Positions 53,912 to 61,350 of a DNA stretch of 64,000 nucleotides are shown here, one piece after another; position 1 is the first letter of the stretch, and every line of letters begins with the position of its first letter. Under the pieces are notes generated by a model, which was not told where the DNA came from, made no database searches, and saw only the letters and a list, made by a program, of their open reading frames with translations. The position numbers were made by a program, and so were the translations under genes. The DNA is taken from the NCBI GenBank assembly GCA_023474015.1, contig JAMCYN010000098.1, forward strand, positions 40,060 through 104,059. Direction: 5' to 3'. Origin of the DNA: Armatimonadota bacterium (GTDB lineage: Bacteria > Armatimonadota > UBA5829).

Positions 53912-54937
53912 CTAAAGTTGCCTCAGGAATCTAAGGTCGTTATCCATGAACAGCCGCAGGTCGCCGATGCCGTACTGCAGCATAGGCATTCTCTCAACCC
54001 CGAAGCCGAACGCGAAGCCCGTGTATTCCTCGGAATCAATCCCGGCGCTTTCGAGGACGTTTGGGTGGATCATCCCCGCGCCCGCGAGTTCCAGCCAGCC
54101 GCTGCCCTTGCACACGTTGCAGCCCTTGCCGGAGCATATGGTGCAGGTGACGGCCACCTCCGCGCCCGGCTCGACGAACGGGAAGAAGTCCGGGCGGAAC
54201 CTTACGTCCACTTCCTTGCCAAACATCTCGACAGCGAACTGATGCAGGGTGCCTTTGAGATCGGCCATAGTGATTCCGTGATCGACCGTAAAGCAATCGA
54301 CCTGGTGAAACGTATGGCCGTGGGTTGCGTCGACCGCATCCACCCGATAGCACTTACCTAGGGTGCAGACCCTCATCGGGGGCTTGCGGCCCACCATCAC
54401 GCGGTGCTGGAAGGCCGTCGTGTGGGTGCGGAGCAGGGTCTCGTCAGTGATATAAAATGACATCTGTTCGTCTATCGCCGGGTGCTCCTCGGGATAGTTC
54501 AGGGCTTCGAAATTGTATTTATACTGCTCGACCTCCGGGCTTTCGAAGACGTCATAACCGAGGCCAATGAATATATTCTTGATTCGCGTCAGCGTCTCGA
54601 CCAGGATATGCGGCCTGCCGATCTCATAGAACCGGCCCGGCAGTGTCACATCGACTGCCTCCGCCGCCAACTTGGAACTGACCTCCGCCGAGCCGAGCGC
54701 CCCGCGCATGGCCTCTATCGCGACTCCGATCTCCACCTTGAGGTCATTGACGTCCTGCCCGAAGTCCTTGCGCGCCTCCGGAGGGAGCGAGCCGATTTGG
54801 CGTAGCTGCTGCGTCAGCTCGCCCTTGCGCCCCAGGTACTCCGTCTCGATAGCGTCAAGTTCGGCGCTCGACTTCGCCGCCCCCACTCTATCCAGGGCCG
54901 CCAGGCGAAGTTTGTTAAGTTCGTCTTGCTCAGTCAT
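53912..54937 (-). CDS. pheS: Phenylalanine--tRNA ligase alpha subunit
   Basis: Catalytic subunit of the alpha2-beta2 enzyme, 341 residues. Class II motifs 2 and 3 appear as TFHQVDCFTVD and GFAFGFGVERMPML. ATG at 54937 is preferred over the frame running to 55072, which adds a hydrophobic Cys/Phe-rich stretch out of leader sequence. GAAGGA lies about ten bases upstream. It follows rplT, with leader structures between. Confidence 0.96.
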   Translation of the reverse strand: MTEQDELNKLRLAALDRVGAAKSSAELDAIETEYLGRKGELTQQLRQIGSLPPEARKDFGQDVNDLKVEIGVAIEAMRGALGSAEVSSKLAAEAVDVTLPGRFYEIGRPHILVETLTRIKNIFIGLGYDVFESPEVEQYKYNFEALNYPEEHPAIDEQMSFYITDETLLRTHTTAFQHRVMVGRKPPMRVCTLGKCYRVDAVDATHGHTFHQVDCFTVDHGITMADLKGTLHQFAVEMFGKEVDVRFRPDFFPFVEPGAEVAVTCTICSGKGCNVCKGSGWLELAGAGMIHPNVLESAGIDSEEYTGFAFGFGVERMPMLQYGIGDLRLFMDNDLRFLRQL

Positions 54938-55026
54938 AATCGCATAGTCCTTCGGGGCCAAGGCCCCCCGACATCGAATCCAAACACCGTCGGGCACCCA
55001 GCATTTACAAAATATCAGAAAGAAAA

Positions 55027-55087
55027 CCAGCGTCCAATTGCAGAAGATCAAGCACGAGAGTCTTGACCTCAAGCTATTGGACGCTGG
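55027..55087 (-). terminator. Attenuator-like hairpin between rplT and pheS
   Basis: 12-base arms CCAGCGTCCAAT and ATTGGACGCTGG with an inner TCAAG/CTTGA stem. On the minus strand the hairpin is followed by TTTTCTTTCT, so it looks like an intrinsic terminator. It lies 90 bases ahead of the pheS start. Confidence 0.5.
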
Positions 55088-55111
55088 GCGATAGTTGTAG
55101 TTTGGTTGTTC

Positions 55112-55140
55112 TTGGGGCGGGATTTCAAATCCCGCCCCAA
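55112..55140 (-). terminator. Perfect palindrome after rplT
   Basis: 14-base arms TTGGGGCGGGATTT and AAATCCCGCCCCAA with a single central base, 20 bases after the rplT stop. There is no T run. It may block or stabilise the upstream mRNA end. Confidence 0.5.
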
Positions 55141-55160
55141 CATACTATCAAAACATACTA

Positions 55161-55523
55161 TTAAGCTGTAACCAGTTGAGCCTTCGCCCGCTCCACGAGA
55201 GCGGTAAAGCTCTGAGCATCCGCAACTGCCATATCCGCAAGTACTTTTCTGTCGAGGTCTATCCCGGCCTTGGTAAGGGCCTCGATAAACCTGCTATACT
55301 GCATATCGTTCGCGCGGCATGCAGCGCTGATACGCGTGATCCAGAGCCGCCTGAACTCACGCTTTCTGGCTCTTCTGTCGCGGAAGGCGTAGTTGCCGGA
55401 CTTCATAACCTGCTCTTTGGCAGTCTTGAAGAGCCTGCTCTTACCACCCCAGTAACCGCTGGCGAGTTTGAGTATCTTATGGTGACGCTTATGCGTCATC
55501 GTGCCGCGTTTAACGCGCGCCAT
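55161..55523 (-). CDS. rplT: 50S ribosomal protein L20
   Basis: A 120-residue basic protein with the family segments [19 protein letters not shown] and [19 protein letters not shown]. It binds 23S rRNA early in 50S assembly and in many bacteria represses its own operon. Third gene of infC-rpmI-rplT. Confidence 0.97.
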   Translation of the reverse strand: MARVKRGTMTHKRHHKILKLASGYWGGKSRLFKTAKEQVMKSGNYAFRDRRARKREFRRLWITRISAACRANDMQYSRFIEALTKAGIDLDRKVLADMAVADAQSFTALVERAKAQLVTA

Positions 55524-55557
55524 ATCTTATGTCTCCCTTTCGCAATCGCAACCCAGC

Positions 55558-55755
55558 CTAAAGGCCGGGGACCATTCGTCTGATTACCCGCTTCTCACCG
55601 TTGGTGACGCCGGACTTCATCGAAAGGCGCCTCTTGGCGCTGCTGGATTTCTTCATCTTCAGATGGTTCATACCCGTATTGCCGCGGCGGATTTTGCCCG
55701 TCCCGGTGGATTCGAACCTTTTCGCTGCTGTCTTCGCAGTCTTAAGCTTCGGCAC
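55558..55755 (-). CDS. rpmI: 50S ribosomal protein L35
   Basis: A 65-residue basic protein reading MPKLKTAKTAAKRFESTGTG at the N-terminus and ending RVIRRMVPGL. Standard length and place between infC and rplT. Confidence 0.97.
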   Translation of the reverse strand: MPKLKTAKTAAKRFESTGTGKIRRGNTGMNHLKMKKSSSAKRRLSMKSGVTNGEKRVIRRMVPGL

Positions 55756-55808
55756 TTGTATTACCTCGTTATGTTACCCCGGCTCTGCCGAGGCCTGATC
55801 AGCTAATA

Positions 55809-56327
55809 TTATTCGGTCACGGGGGCGAGGATCAACGTCATAGTCCGGCCCTCCATCATGGCGGTCCGTTCGACAGTGCCCACGCCCTCTTCCTTCACGA
55901 TCTCCGCCATCCGGTTGAGCGAATCGCGCGCAAACTCGGGATGCGTGAACTCGCGGCTACGGAAGATAACCGTCACTTTCACCTTATGCCCAGCCTTCAG
56001 GAACCGCACCGCATTTCGCAGCTTGAACTGGAAATCGTGTTCGTCGGTCCCAGGCCGCATGCGGATGCCCTTCAGTTCGGTCATCTTCTGCTTCTTCTGG
56101 GATTCGCGTTCACGCTTGCCCTGTTCGTAGCGGTACTTCCCGTAGTCCATAATGCGGCATACGGGCGGGGTTGCGTTCCCTGAGACCTCGATGAGGTCCA
56201 GCCCCCTATCCTTGGCATACTGCAAGGCGTCTCTGAACGGAATGATACCCACCTGGGCGCCGTTCTCGTCAATCAGCCTTACTTCTCGCGCACGAATGCG
56301 CTCATTTACTCTGAGGTCCTTCAGTAT
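55809..56327 (-). CDS. infC: Translation initiation factor IF-3, probable ATA start
   Basis: IF-3 of about 172 residues: N-terminal KDLRVNERIRAREVRLID and C-terminal VKVTVIFRSREFTHPEFA halves. The ATG at 56348 has no ribosome-binding site and instead overlaps one: AGGTGA (56340-56335) stands seven bases ahead of ATA at 56327, exactly where the family N-terminus begins. Rare starts are known for infC (AUU in E. coli) and allow autoregulation by IF-3. A consensus promoter overlaps the end of thrS. Confidence 0.92.
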   Translation of the reverse strand: MLKDLRVNERIRAREVRLIDENGAQVGIIPFRDALQYAKDRGLDLIEVSGNATPPVCRIMDYGKYRYEQGKRERESQKKQKMTELKGIRMRPGTDEHDFQFKLRNAVRFLKAGHKVKVTVIFRSREFTHPEFARDSLNRMAEIVKEEGVGTVERTAMMEGRTMTLILAPVTE

Positions 56328-56395
56328 AACTACATCACCTCTTAGCATTTTGCGAAAGAGCGGATTGCATCCGTTCTTTCTGACACGTAGAGCTT

Positions 56396-56425
56396 AGTAT
56401 ACTGGAAATTCTAGGCTCTTGTCAA
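56396..56425 (-). promoter_or_regulatory. infC operon promoter
   Basis: Read on the minus strand: TTGACA (56425-56420), an 18-base spacer and TATACT (56401-56396). The -35 box lies within the last codons of thrS. A small stem AAAGAACGGAT / ATCCGCTCTTT follows in the leader. Confidence 0.8.
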
Positions 56426-58129
56426 CTCCTTTTTAAGCTCGGATACCAAATCGTCCACTCCGCACGCGCCCCTGTCTCCCTCGGCGCGAGATCGAACAGA
56501 TACAGCACCCGCTTCAGCTTCTCGATCACCCACGATAAGCATATATGGAATCTTCTGAAGCTGAGCCTCGCGAATTTTATACCCGGTTTTTTCATTGCGG
56601 TCATCAACTTCCGAACGGAAACCCTCGGCCTTGAGTTTCGCGACCACACTCTGAGCATATTCGATGTGGCGGTCGGCAATGGGAATGACAACGGCCTGCA
56701 CCGGAGCCAGCCAAAGCGGGAAGGCCCCGGCGTAGTGCTCCGTGAGCACGCCCATGAACCGTTCGAGCGAACCCAACAGCGCACGGTGAATCATAATCGG
56801 CCTGTGCTGCTGGTTGTCCTGGCCAACATACGTAAGATCGAAGCGCTCAGGCTCGTTGAAGTCTACCTGAATCGTGCTGCATTGCCAGACGCGGCCTATG
56901 GCGTCCTTGATCTTGACATCGATCTTCGGACCATAAAACGCCCCACCGCCTTCGTCGATCTTATAATCGAGCTTCTGGTCCTCCAGCGCTGCTCGCAGGG
57001 ACTCCGTTGCTTGCTCCCATACCTCCGGCTCTCCGACATACTTCTCCGGCCTCGTGGAGAGATACACTTCATACTCGCTGAAGCCGAACCGCCTGAGGAC
57101 CGTAAGCACGAAGTCGATCACCCGCTTCGTTTCGGAATCGAGCTGGTCGCGCGTGCAGAGAATATGCGCATCGTCCTGCGTGAACCCCCTCACGCGCATC
57201 AGCCCATGCAATACGCCCGAACGCTCGTAGCGATACACCGTGCCAAGCTCCGCCCACCGGATCGGAAACTCTCTGTAACTGCGGACCTTGGACTTATAGA
57301 TGAGCAGATGGAACGGGCAGTTCATCGGCTTGATAAGATACGGGGAGCCATCCACATCCATCGGCTGATACATATTCTCATTGAAGAAATCGAGGTGCCC
57401 ACTGGTTTTCCAAAGCTCTTGCCTCGCGATGTGCGGCGTGAAGATGAGGTCATAGCCGTTCGCCAGGTGCTCGTTGCGCCAGTAGTCCTCGATCTGCTTG
57501 CGAATCAGCGCACCTTTCGGATGCCAGAACACCAGCCCCGGCCCGGCCTCCTCCTGAAGCGAAAAGAGGTCCAAATCCCTGCCGAGCTTACGATGATCCC
57601 GCTTCTCGGCCTCTTCCAGCATCGTCAGGTAGTCATCGAGGTCCTTTTGCGAGGCAAACGCCGTGCCGTATATGCGCTGGAGCCTTGCATTATGCTCGTC
57701 GCCGCGCCAATACGCCCCCGAGGTCTTAAGTAGCTTGAACGCCTTCACCTCACCCGTGCTCGCCACGTGCGGCCCCCGACACAGGTCGACGAAATCCCCT
57801 TCTTCGTAGACGGTTATGACCTCGTCCTCGGGAAGCTCGCGTATCAGCTCGACCTTGTAAGGCTCGTCCTTGAACAGCTCGAGCGCCTCGTCCCGCGTGA
57901 CTTCCCTGCGCACGAACGGCCTGTTCGCCTTGATGATCTTCTCCATCTCCTCGGAGAAGCGCTCAAGGTCCTCGGGCGTGAACGGCTCGATCACTCCGAA
58001 GTCGTAGTAGAAGCCGTCCTCAATCGCCGGACCAATCGCAACTTTCGCGTCCGGTCTGAGGTTCCTTACCGCGTGCGCCATCACGTGCGCCGTCGAGTGT
58101 CTTAGCGTTTCAAGATCGTAATCTGCCAT
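56411..58129 (-). CDS. thrS: Threonine--tRNA ligase without TGS domain
   Basis: A 572-residue class II synthetase that starts directly in the editing domain (LETLRHSTAHVMAHAVR) and continues with catalytic motifs MNCPFHLLIYKSK and RVRGFTQDDAHI, ending with the anticodon-binding domain. The ~60-residue TGS domain present in E. coli is missing. Editing-site residues (HxxxH and HHH/C-type) look preserved. ATG at 58129 follows galE by seven bases. Confidence 0.96.
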   Translation of the reverse strand: MADYDLETLRHSTAHVMAHAVRNLRPDAKVAIGPAIEDGFYYDFGVIEPFTPEDLERFSEEMEKIIKANRPFVRREVTRDEALELFKDEPYKVELIRELPEDEVITVYEEGDFVDLCRGPHVASTGEVKAFKLLKTSGAYWRGDEHNARLQRIYGTAFASQKDLDDYLTMLEEAEKRDHRKLGRDLDLFSLQEEAGPGLVFWHPKGALIRKQIEDYWRNEHLANGYDLIFTPHIARQELWKTSGHLDFFNENMYQPMDVDGSPYLIKPMNCPFHLLIYKSKVRSYREFPIRWAELGTVYRYERSGVLHGLMRVRGFTQDDAHILCTRDQLDSETKRVIDFVLTVLRRFGFSEYEVYLSTRPEKYVGEPEVWEQATESLRAALEDQKLDYKIDEGGGAFYGPKIDVKIKDAIGRVWQCSTIQVDFNEPERFDLTYVGQDNQQHRPIMIHRALLGSLERFMGVLTEHYAGAFPLWLAPVQAVVIPIADRHIEYAQSVVAKLKAEGFRSEVDDRNEKTGYKIREAQLQKIPYMLIVGDREAEAGAVSVRSRAEGDRGACGVDDLVSELKKELTRA

Positions 58130-58136
58130 GAGTGCC

Positions 58137-59117
58137 TCAATATCCCGTCGGATGGCTACTATGCCACCGCCAGGCTGTCTCTATGATCGTCCTAAGCTCA
58201 GGAAATCTCGGCTCGAAGCCGAGTTCCTTCGCGATCTTCTCCGAGCTTGCGACCAGCACCGCCGGGTCGCCGGGCCGCCTGTCAGCCTCGACCGCCTTGA
58301 TCGGCTTGCCCGAAACTTCCTCGGCCATCGCGATGACCTCGCGCACGGTATAGCCGTTTCCGTTGCCCATGTTATAAGCGGTCGTTTCCTTGCCGTTCCG
58401 CAGGGCGTCGAGGCCGAGGATGTGCGCCTGGGCAAGATCGGTAACGTGAATATAATCCCGAACGCACGTGCCGTCGTGTGTGGGCCAGTCGGTTCCAAAT
58501 ATGCTAAATTTCTCCCGCTTGCCCATCGCGACCTGCAGGACAAGGGGGATAATATGGTGCTCGGGAGTGTGATCCTCGCCTATCAGGCCGGACGGATCGG
58601 CCCCCGAGGCGTTGAAGTATCTCAAAGAGATCGAGCGCAGCCCGTAGGCGTGCTCATACTCCTTCAATATTTCCTCGAGCATCAACTTCGAGCGGCCGTA
58701 AGGGTTCGTGGGGTTCTTCGGATGGTCTTCCACAATCGGCACCTGCTCCGGTTCGCCGAATGTCGCCGCGCTGGAGGAGAAGATCATCATCTTCACCCCG
58801 AACTCCAGCATCACCTCGAGCATGGCTATGCTCTTCTCGACGTTGCAGACATAATACTTGTGGGGGTCGGTGACGGACTCGCCGACGTCCGCAAGCGCCG
58901 CGAAGTGCATCACGGCCTCGATCTTGCGGGATGAGAATACGCTCCGCAGGAGGTCCTTATCGCCTATATCGCCGATCACAACCTCGCTGCCGCATGCGGC
59001 TTCCCTGTGACCGAACAGCAGGCTGTCGAGGCTGATTACATCCTCCCCACGGTCCACAAGCTGCTTGACCGCGTGGCAGCCCACATAGCCCAGCCCCCCC
59101 GTAACCAGAATCGCCAT
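58137..59117 (-). CDS. galE: UDP-glucose 4-epimerase
   Basis: Extended short-chain dehydrogenase of 326 residues. NAD-binding GGLGYVGCHAVKQL, catalytic Ser in SSSAATFG and the YGRSK Tyr-Lys pair are present. It interconverts UDP-glucose and UDP-galactose. It is the first gene of a unit with thrS, starting from a good promoter at 59210-59238; the pairing with thrS is probably accidental. Confidence 0.95.
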   Translation of the reverse strand: MAILVTGGLGYVGCHAVKQLVDRGEDVISLDSLLFGHREAACGSEVVIGDIGDKDLLRSVFSSRKIEAVMHFAALADVGESVTDPHKYYVCNVEKSIAMLEVMLEFGVKMMIFSSSAATFGEPEQVPIVEDHPKNPTNPYGRSKLMLEEILKEYEHAYGLRSISLRYFNASGADPSGLIGEDHTPEHHIIPLVLQVAMGKREKFSIFGTDWPTHDGTCVRDYIHVTDLAQAHILGLDALRNGKETTAYNMGNGNGYTVREVIAMAEEVSGKPIKAVEADRRPGDPAVLVASSEKIAKELGFEPRFPELRTIIETAWRWHSSHPTGY

Positions 59118-59141
59118 ACCCCGGATGCCCCTTATAATGAA

Positions 59142-59167
59142 CTGGTAGAGCGAACCCGCCCTACCAG
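59142..59167 (-). promoter_or_regulatory. Hairpin in the galE leader
   Basis: CTGGTAG (59142-59148) and CTACCAG (59161-59167) pair perfectly, between the galE promoter and start. Possible leader structure. Confidence 0.4.
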
Positions 59168-59209
59168 CTTAGATAGCGTCGATATATAAACTCGTTCGCA
59201 ACCAGCCAG

Positions 59210-59238
59210 ATTATAGCACCTGGCCCCCGACTTTGCAA
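59210..59238 (-). promoter_or_regulatory. galE promoter
   Basis: Minus strand: TTGCAA (59238-59233), 17-base spacer, consensus TATAAT (59215-59210). galE starts 93 bases after the -10 box. Confidence 0.75.
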
Positions 59239-59252
59239 GAAACGGCGTGATG

Positions 59253-59471
59253 CTAATGGCCACAGCCGCACGACCCACACTGTCCCGTTGCGCAGCCAAC
59301 GCAGTTTGAGGAGTGCCCTCCGCCGTCTGTGCGCGCGGCGAACATCGACATCACGCGCTTCACCTCTCCGGACCCGCACTTGGGGCACTTCGCCTCCGAG
59401 GCGCGGCTGACACTTGTCAGGATTTCAAACCGTGAGTCACACGGGGCGCAGATGAATTCGTAGATAGGCAT
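59253..59471 (-). CDS. FmdB-type zinc-ribbon protein
   Basis: A 72-residue protein, MPIYEFICAPCDSRFEIL followed by KCPKCG, a four-Cys ribbon of the FmdB/CxxC-SSSS family. The C-terminus carries a further run of cysteines and glycines (NCVGCATGQCGSCGCGH) that could bind another metal. Function of the family is poorly known; some members are linked to transcription. It starts five bases after ricT. Confidence 0.88.
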   Translation of the reverse strand: MPIYEFICAPCDSRFEILTSVSRASEAKCPKCGSGEVKRVMSMFAARTDGGGHSSNCVGCATGQCGSCGCGH

Positions 59472-59476
59472 AATGA

Positions 59477-60742
59477 TTAAGAACCCTGCCCCGTGTCTCC
59501 GTCGGGTTTGCGACGGGGCTTGGCACGATTGTTGTGGTTATTGTGGCCGCCGTTGCTTCGGTTACGCGGACGCCCTCCGCCGTTGCCGTTGCCGCGTTGC
59601 TGGTTGTTACGGTTTCCTCTGCTCCTCGAACCTTGCCCGGGACCGGAGTTATCCTTTTTCTTATGCTCCTCACCCTGGGTCATGGCCTGCGATGGAGGCG
59701 ACGGACTGGGTTCACGCCATACAACGCCCGTCACTGACGATCCCGCCGGGCGCGGGGCGACCGGCTCATTCGTACGCGCCACAAACCGGCCCAAGACATC
59801 TTCCACCAGATCCTCGGGCGCTTCGTCGACGATCTCCTCATCGCCATTATCATCCTCATCGAATGGAACAGCGTCGGGGTCGGCCAGCAGCGCCTGGCAG
59901 TTTTTCTCGGTCATATTGCATGCTATGCCGTGTCGACGGCAGATGCCCTCGAGCTTAAGCTGGCTTGCGGGGACGTGTATCTGGACTTCTTCCTCGGTCT
60001 CGAGGGTGAGCATGTTGTTGATCACGTTGACATCAATCACCCGCGCCCTGCCCTGCTCCAATTGAACAATCGCGCCGACCGCCGGAAGCCGCCGCTGTGA
60101 ATCCTTATAGTGCTCGTGCTCGTAACGCAGGCAGCACATCAGCTTGCCGCAGCAGCCGGAGAACTTCGCGGGGTTAAGAAACAGGCTCTGGTCCTTCGCC
60201 ATCTTCATAGAGATCGGCTCGAAGTTGCTGAGGAACGTGGCGCAGCACAACGGCCTGCCGCATCCGCCGTAGCCGCCGATCAGCTTGGCCTCGTCCCGGA
60301 CGCCGATCTGGTGGAGTTGGACCTTAGTCTTGAGGGCGCCGGCGACATCTTTCACCAACTCGCGGAAGTCGATCCGGCCCTCCGCTGAGAATGAGAACGT
60401 GATCTGGGAGCCATCGAACGCGCACTCGGCCTCGAGCAGCTTCATCGCAAGGCCGTGCTCGACGATCTTGCGCTCGCACACCTCGTAGGCGTGCTTTTCC
60501 TTGTCGCGGTTGGCGGCCTCGCGCTCCAGGTCGCCGCCATTTGCCAGCCGCAGGACCCTCTTCAGCGGGGCTACCAGTTCCTCATCCGGGACCCCCCGAG
60601 GCTCAAGCACCACCTCACCGAACTCCACGCCTCGCGCGGTCTCGGCTATGACAAAATCTCCTTCGTGAAGCTCGATCTCTCCGGGGTCAAAGTAGTAGAC
60701 CTTGCCCACCCTTCGAAAAGTAACACCCACTACAAGTGGCAT
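59477..60742 (-). CDS. ricT: PSP1-domain protein (RicT/YaaT-like) with Arg/Gly/Asn-rich tail
   Basis: A 421-residue protein. The PSP1 core (residues 1-270) holds VGVTFRRVGKVYYFDPGE and the cysteine cluster GGCGRPLCCATFL and SGCCGKLMCCLRY. B. subtilis RicT works with RicA and RicF in RNA maturation and development and binds Fe-S clusters. From about residue 320 the sequence is disordered, first acidic, then rich in Arg, Gly, Asn and Pro. ATG at 60742 has GGAGG eight bases upstream; the longer frame is unsupported. Confidence 0.88.
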   Translation of the reverse strand: MPLVVGVTFRRVGKVYYFDPGEIELHEGDFVIAETARGVEFGEVVLEPRGVPDEELVAPLKRVLRLANGGDLEREAANRDKEKHAYEVCERKIVEHGLAMKLLEAECAFDGSQITFSFSAEGRIDFRELVKDVAGALKTKVQLHQIGVRDEAKLIGGYGGCGRPLCCATFLSNFEPISMKMAKDQSLFLNPAKFSGCCGKLMCCLRYEHEHYKDSQRRLPAVGAIVQLEQGRARVIDVNVINNMLTLETEEEVQIHVPASQLKLEGICRRHGIACNMTEKNCQALLADPDAVPFDEDDNGDEEIVDEAPEDLVEDVLGRFVARTNEPVAPRPAGSSVTGVVWREPSPSPPSQAMTQGEEHKKKDNSGPGQGSRSRGNRNNQQRGNGNGGGRPRNRSNGGHNNHNNRAKPRRKPDGDTGQGS

Positions 60743-60768
60743 GGAAAATCCTCCCGTGTAACAGCTCA

Positions 60769-60797
60769 ATTCTAGCACATTGGTGTATAAGCGGCAA
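60769..60797 (-). promoter_or_regulatory. ricT promoter
   Basis: Minus strand: TTGCCG (60797-60792), 17-base spacer, TAGAAT (60774-60769), 27 bases ahead of the ATG. Confidence 0.6.
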
Positions 60798-60907
60798 ATT
60801 GATTGCTGAAGCAGGAACAATCCGAACGCGGCAGGAGTATATTAATTAGCAAACCTTCCCACCCTCTTTTCTCCTCTCCGGCCTCCCAAGGCCGGAGAAC
60901 TCTTCAA

Positions 60908-60940
60908 AGGGGCGGAGATCATTCTCCGCCCCTAATTTTT
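60908..60940 (+). terminator. Terminator-like hairpin in unit 1
   Basis: AGGGGCGGAGA pairs with TCTCCGCCCCT around TCAT and is followed by AATTTTTT on the plus strand. No plus-strand gene lies upstream, so its role is unclear. Confidence 0.6.
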
Positions 60941-61070
60941 TGTACGCCCCCACAATACCATCTGCACAATTATGGAACAAATCCGGCTGCGGCGTCGTCA
61001 GTATAATAGCAAACCTTCCCACCCTCTTTTCTCCTCCTCAGCCCGCCAGGGCTGGGGAAACCTTTGGTAA

Positions 61071-61102
61071 GGGGCGAAGACACGATCTTCGCCCCGAATT
61101 TT
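61071..61102 (+). terminator. Terminator-like hairpin in unit 2
   Basis: GGGGCGAAGA (61071-61080) pairs with TCTTCGCCCC (61086-61095), followed by GAATTTTT. It parallels the hairpin of unit 1 with covarying arms. Confidence 0.6.
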
Positions 61103-61152
61103 TGTACAAGGGAACGAGAAGGCCGCGCGTAAGGTTGAATTGCCTGCTACAC

Positions 61153-61314
61153 GGTACTCCGTAGGCCCTGAGTAGCCCCTCACGGAAGTACATAGCCTTT
61201 TAGCAGGTCGGCAGGGGCATATCGAAGGGCCGGCTAAGTCTCAACCAAGCCTGGTACCTTCGCAGCCGCCCTTCGATACGGCCTTTGGGCCTACTCAGGG
61301 CTTACGGCGGTACT
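61153..61314. repeat. Nested palindromic element, copy D
   Basis: Outer arms CCGTAGGCCCTGAGTAGCCC and GGGCCTACTCAGGGCTTACGG flanked by GGTACT/GGTACT; inner ATCGAAGGGCCGG and CCGCCCTTCGATACGG. It is the cleanest plus-orientation copy. Confidence 0.88.
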
Positions 61315-61350
61315 CTACCGAGCAAGCCATGTCATGTGGGACCACTAGAC

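Larger units (their letters stand above)
60846..61106. repeat. Tandem pair of ~100 bp terminator-bearing units
   Basis: Unit 1 starts at 60846 and unit 2 at 61007. Both begin TAGCAAACCTTCCCACCCTC and TTTTCTCCTC, carry a small GC hairpin, then a GGGGCG-type hairpin and end in TTTTTGTAC. The hairpin arms differ between units but remain paired. Confidence 0.8.
60743..61350. other. Large repeat-only gap
   Basis: 608 bases without a gene: the ricT promoter, then a tandem duplicate of terminator-like units, then a nested palindromic element. Confidence 0.75.

Noticed and set aside
54938..55072. N-terminal extension of pheS
   Set aside because: It reads through leader hairpins, lacks a ribosome-binding site and does not resemble PheS; the ATG at 54937 gives a normal N-terminus.
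54938..55160. T-box riboswitch before pheS
   Set aside because: No recognisable T-box sequence or specifier-loop arrangement is visible; only simple hairpins are seen.
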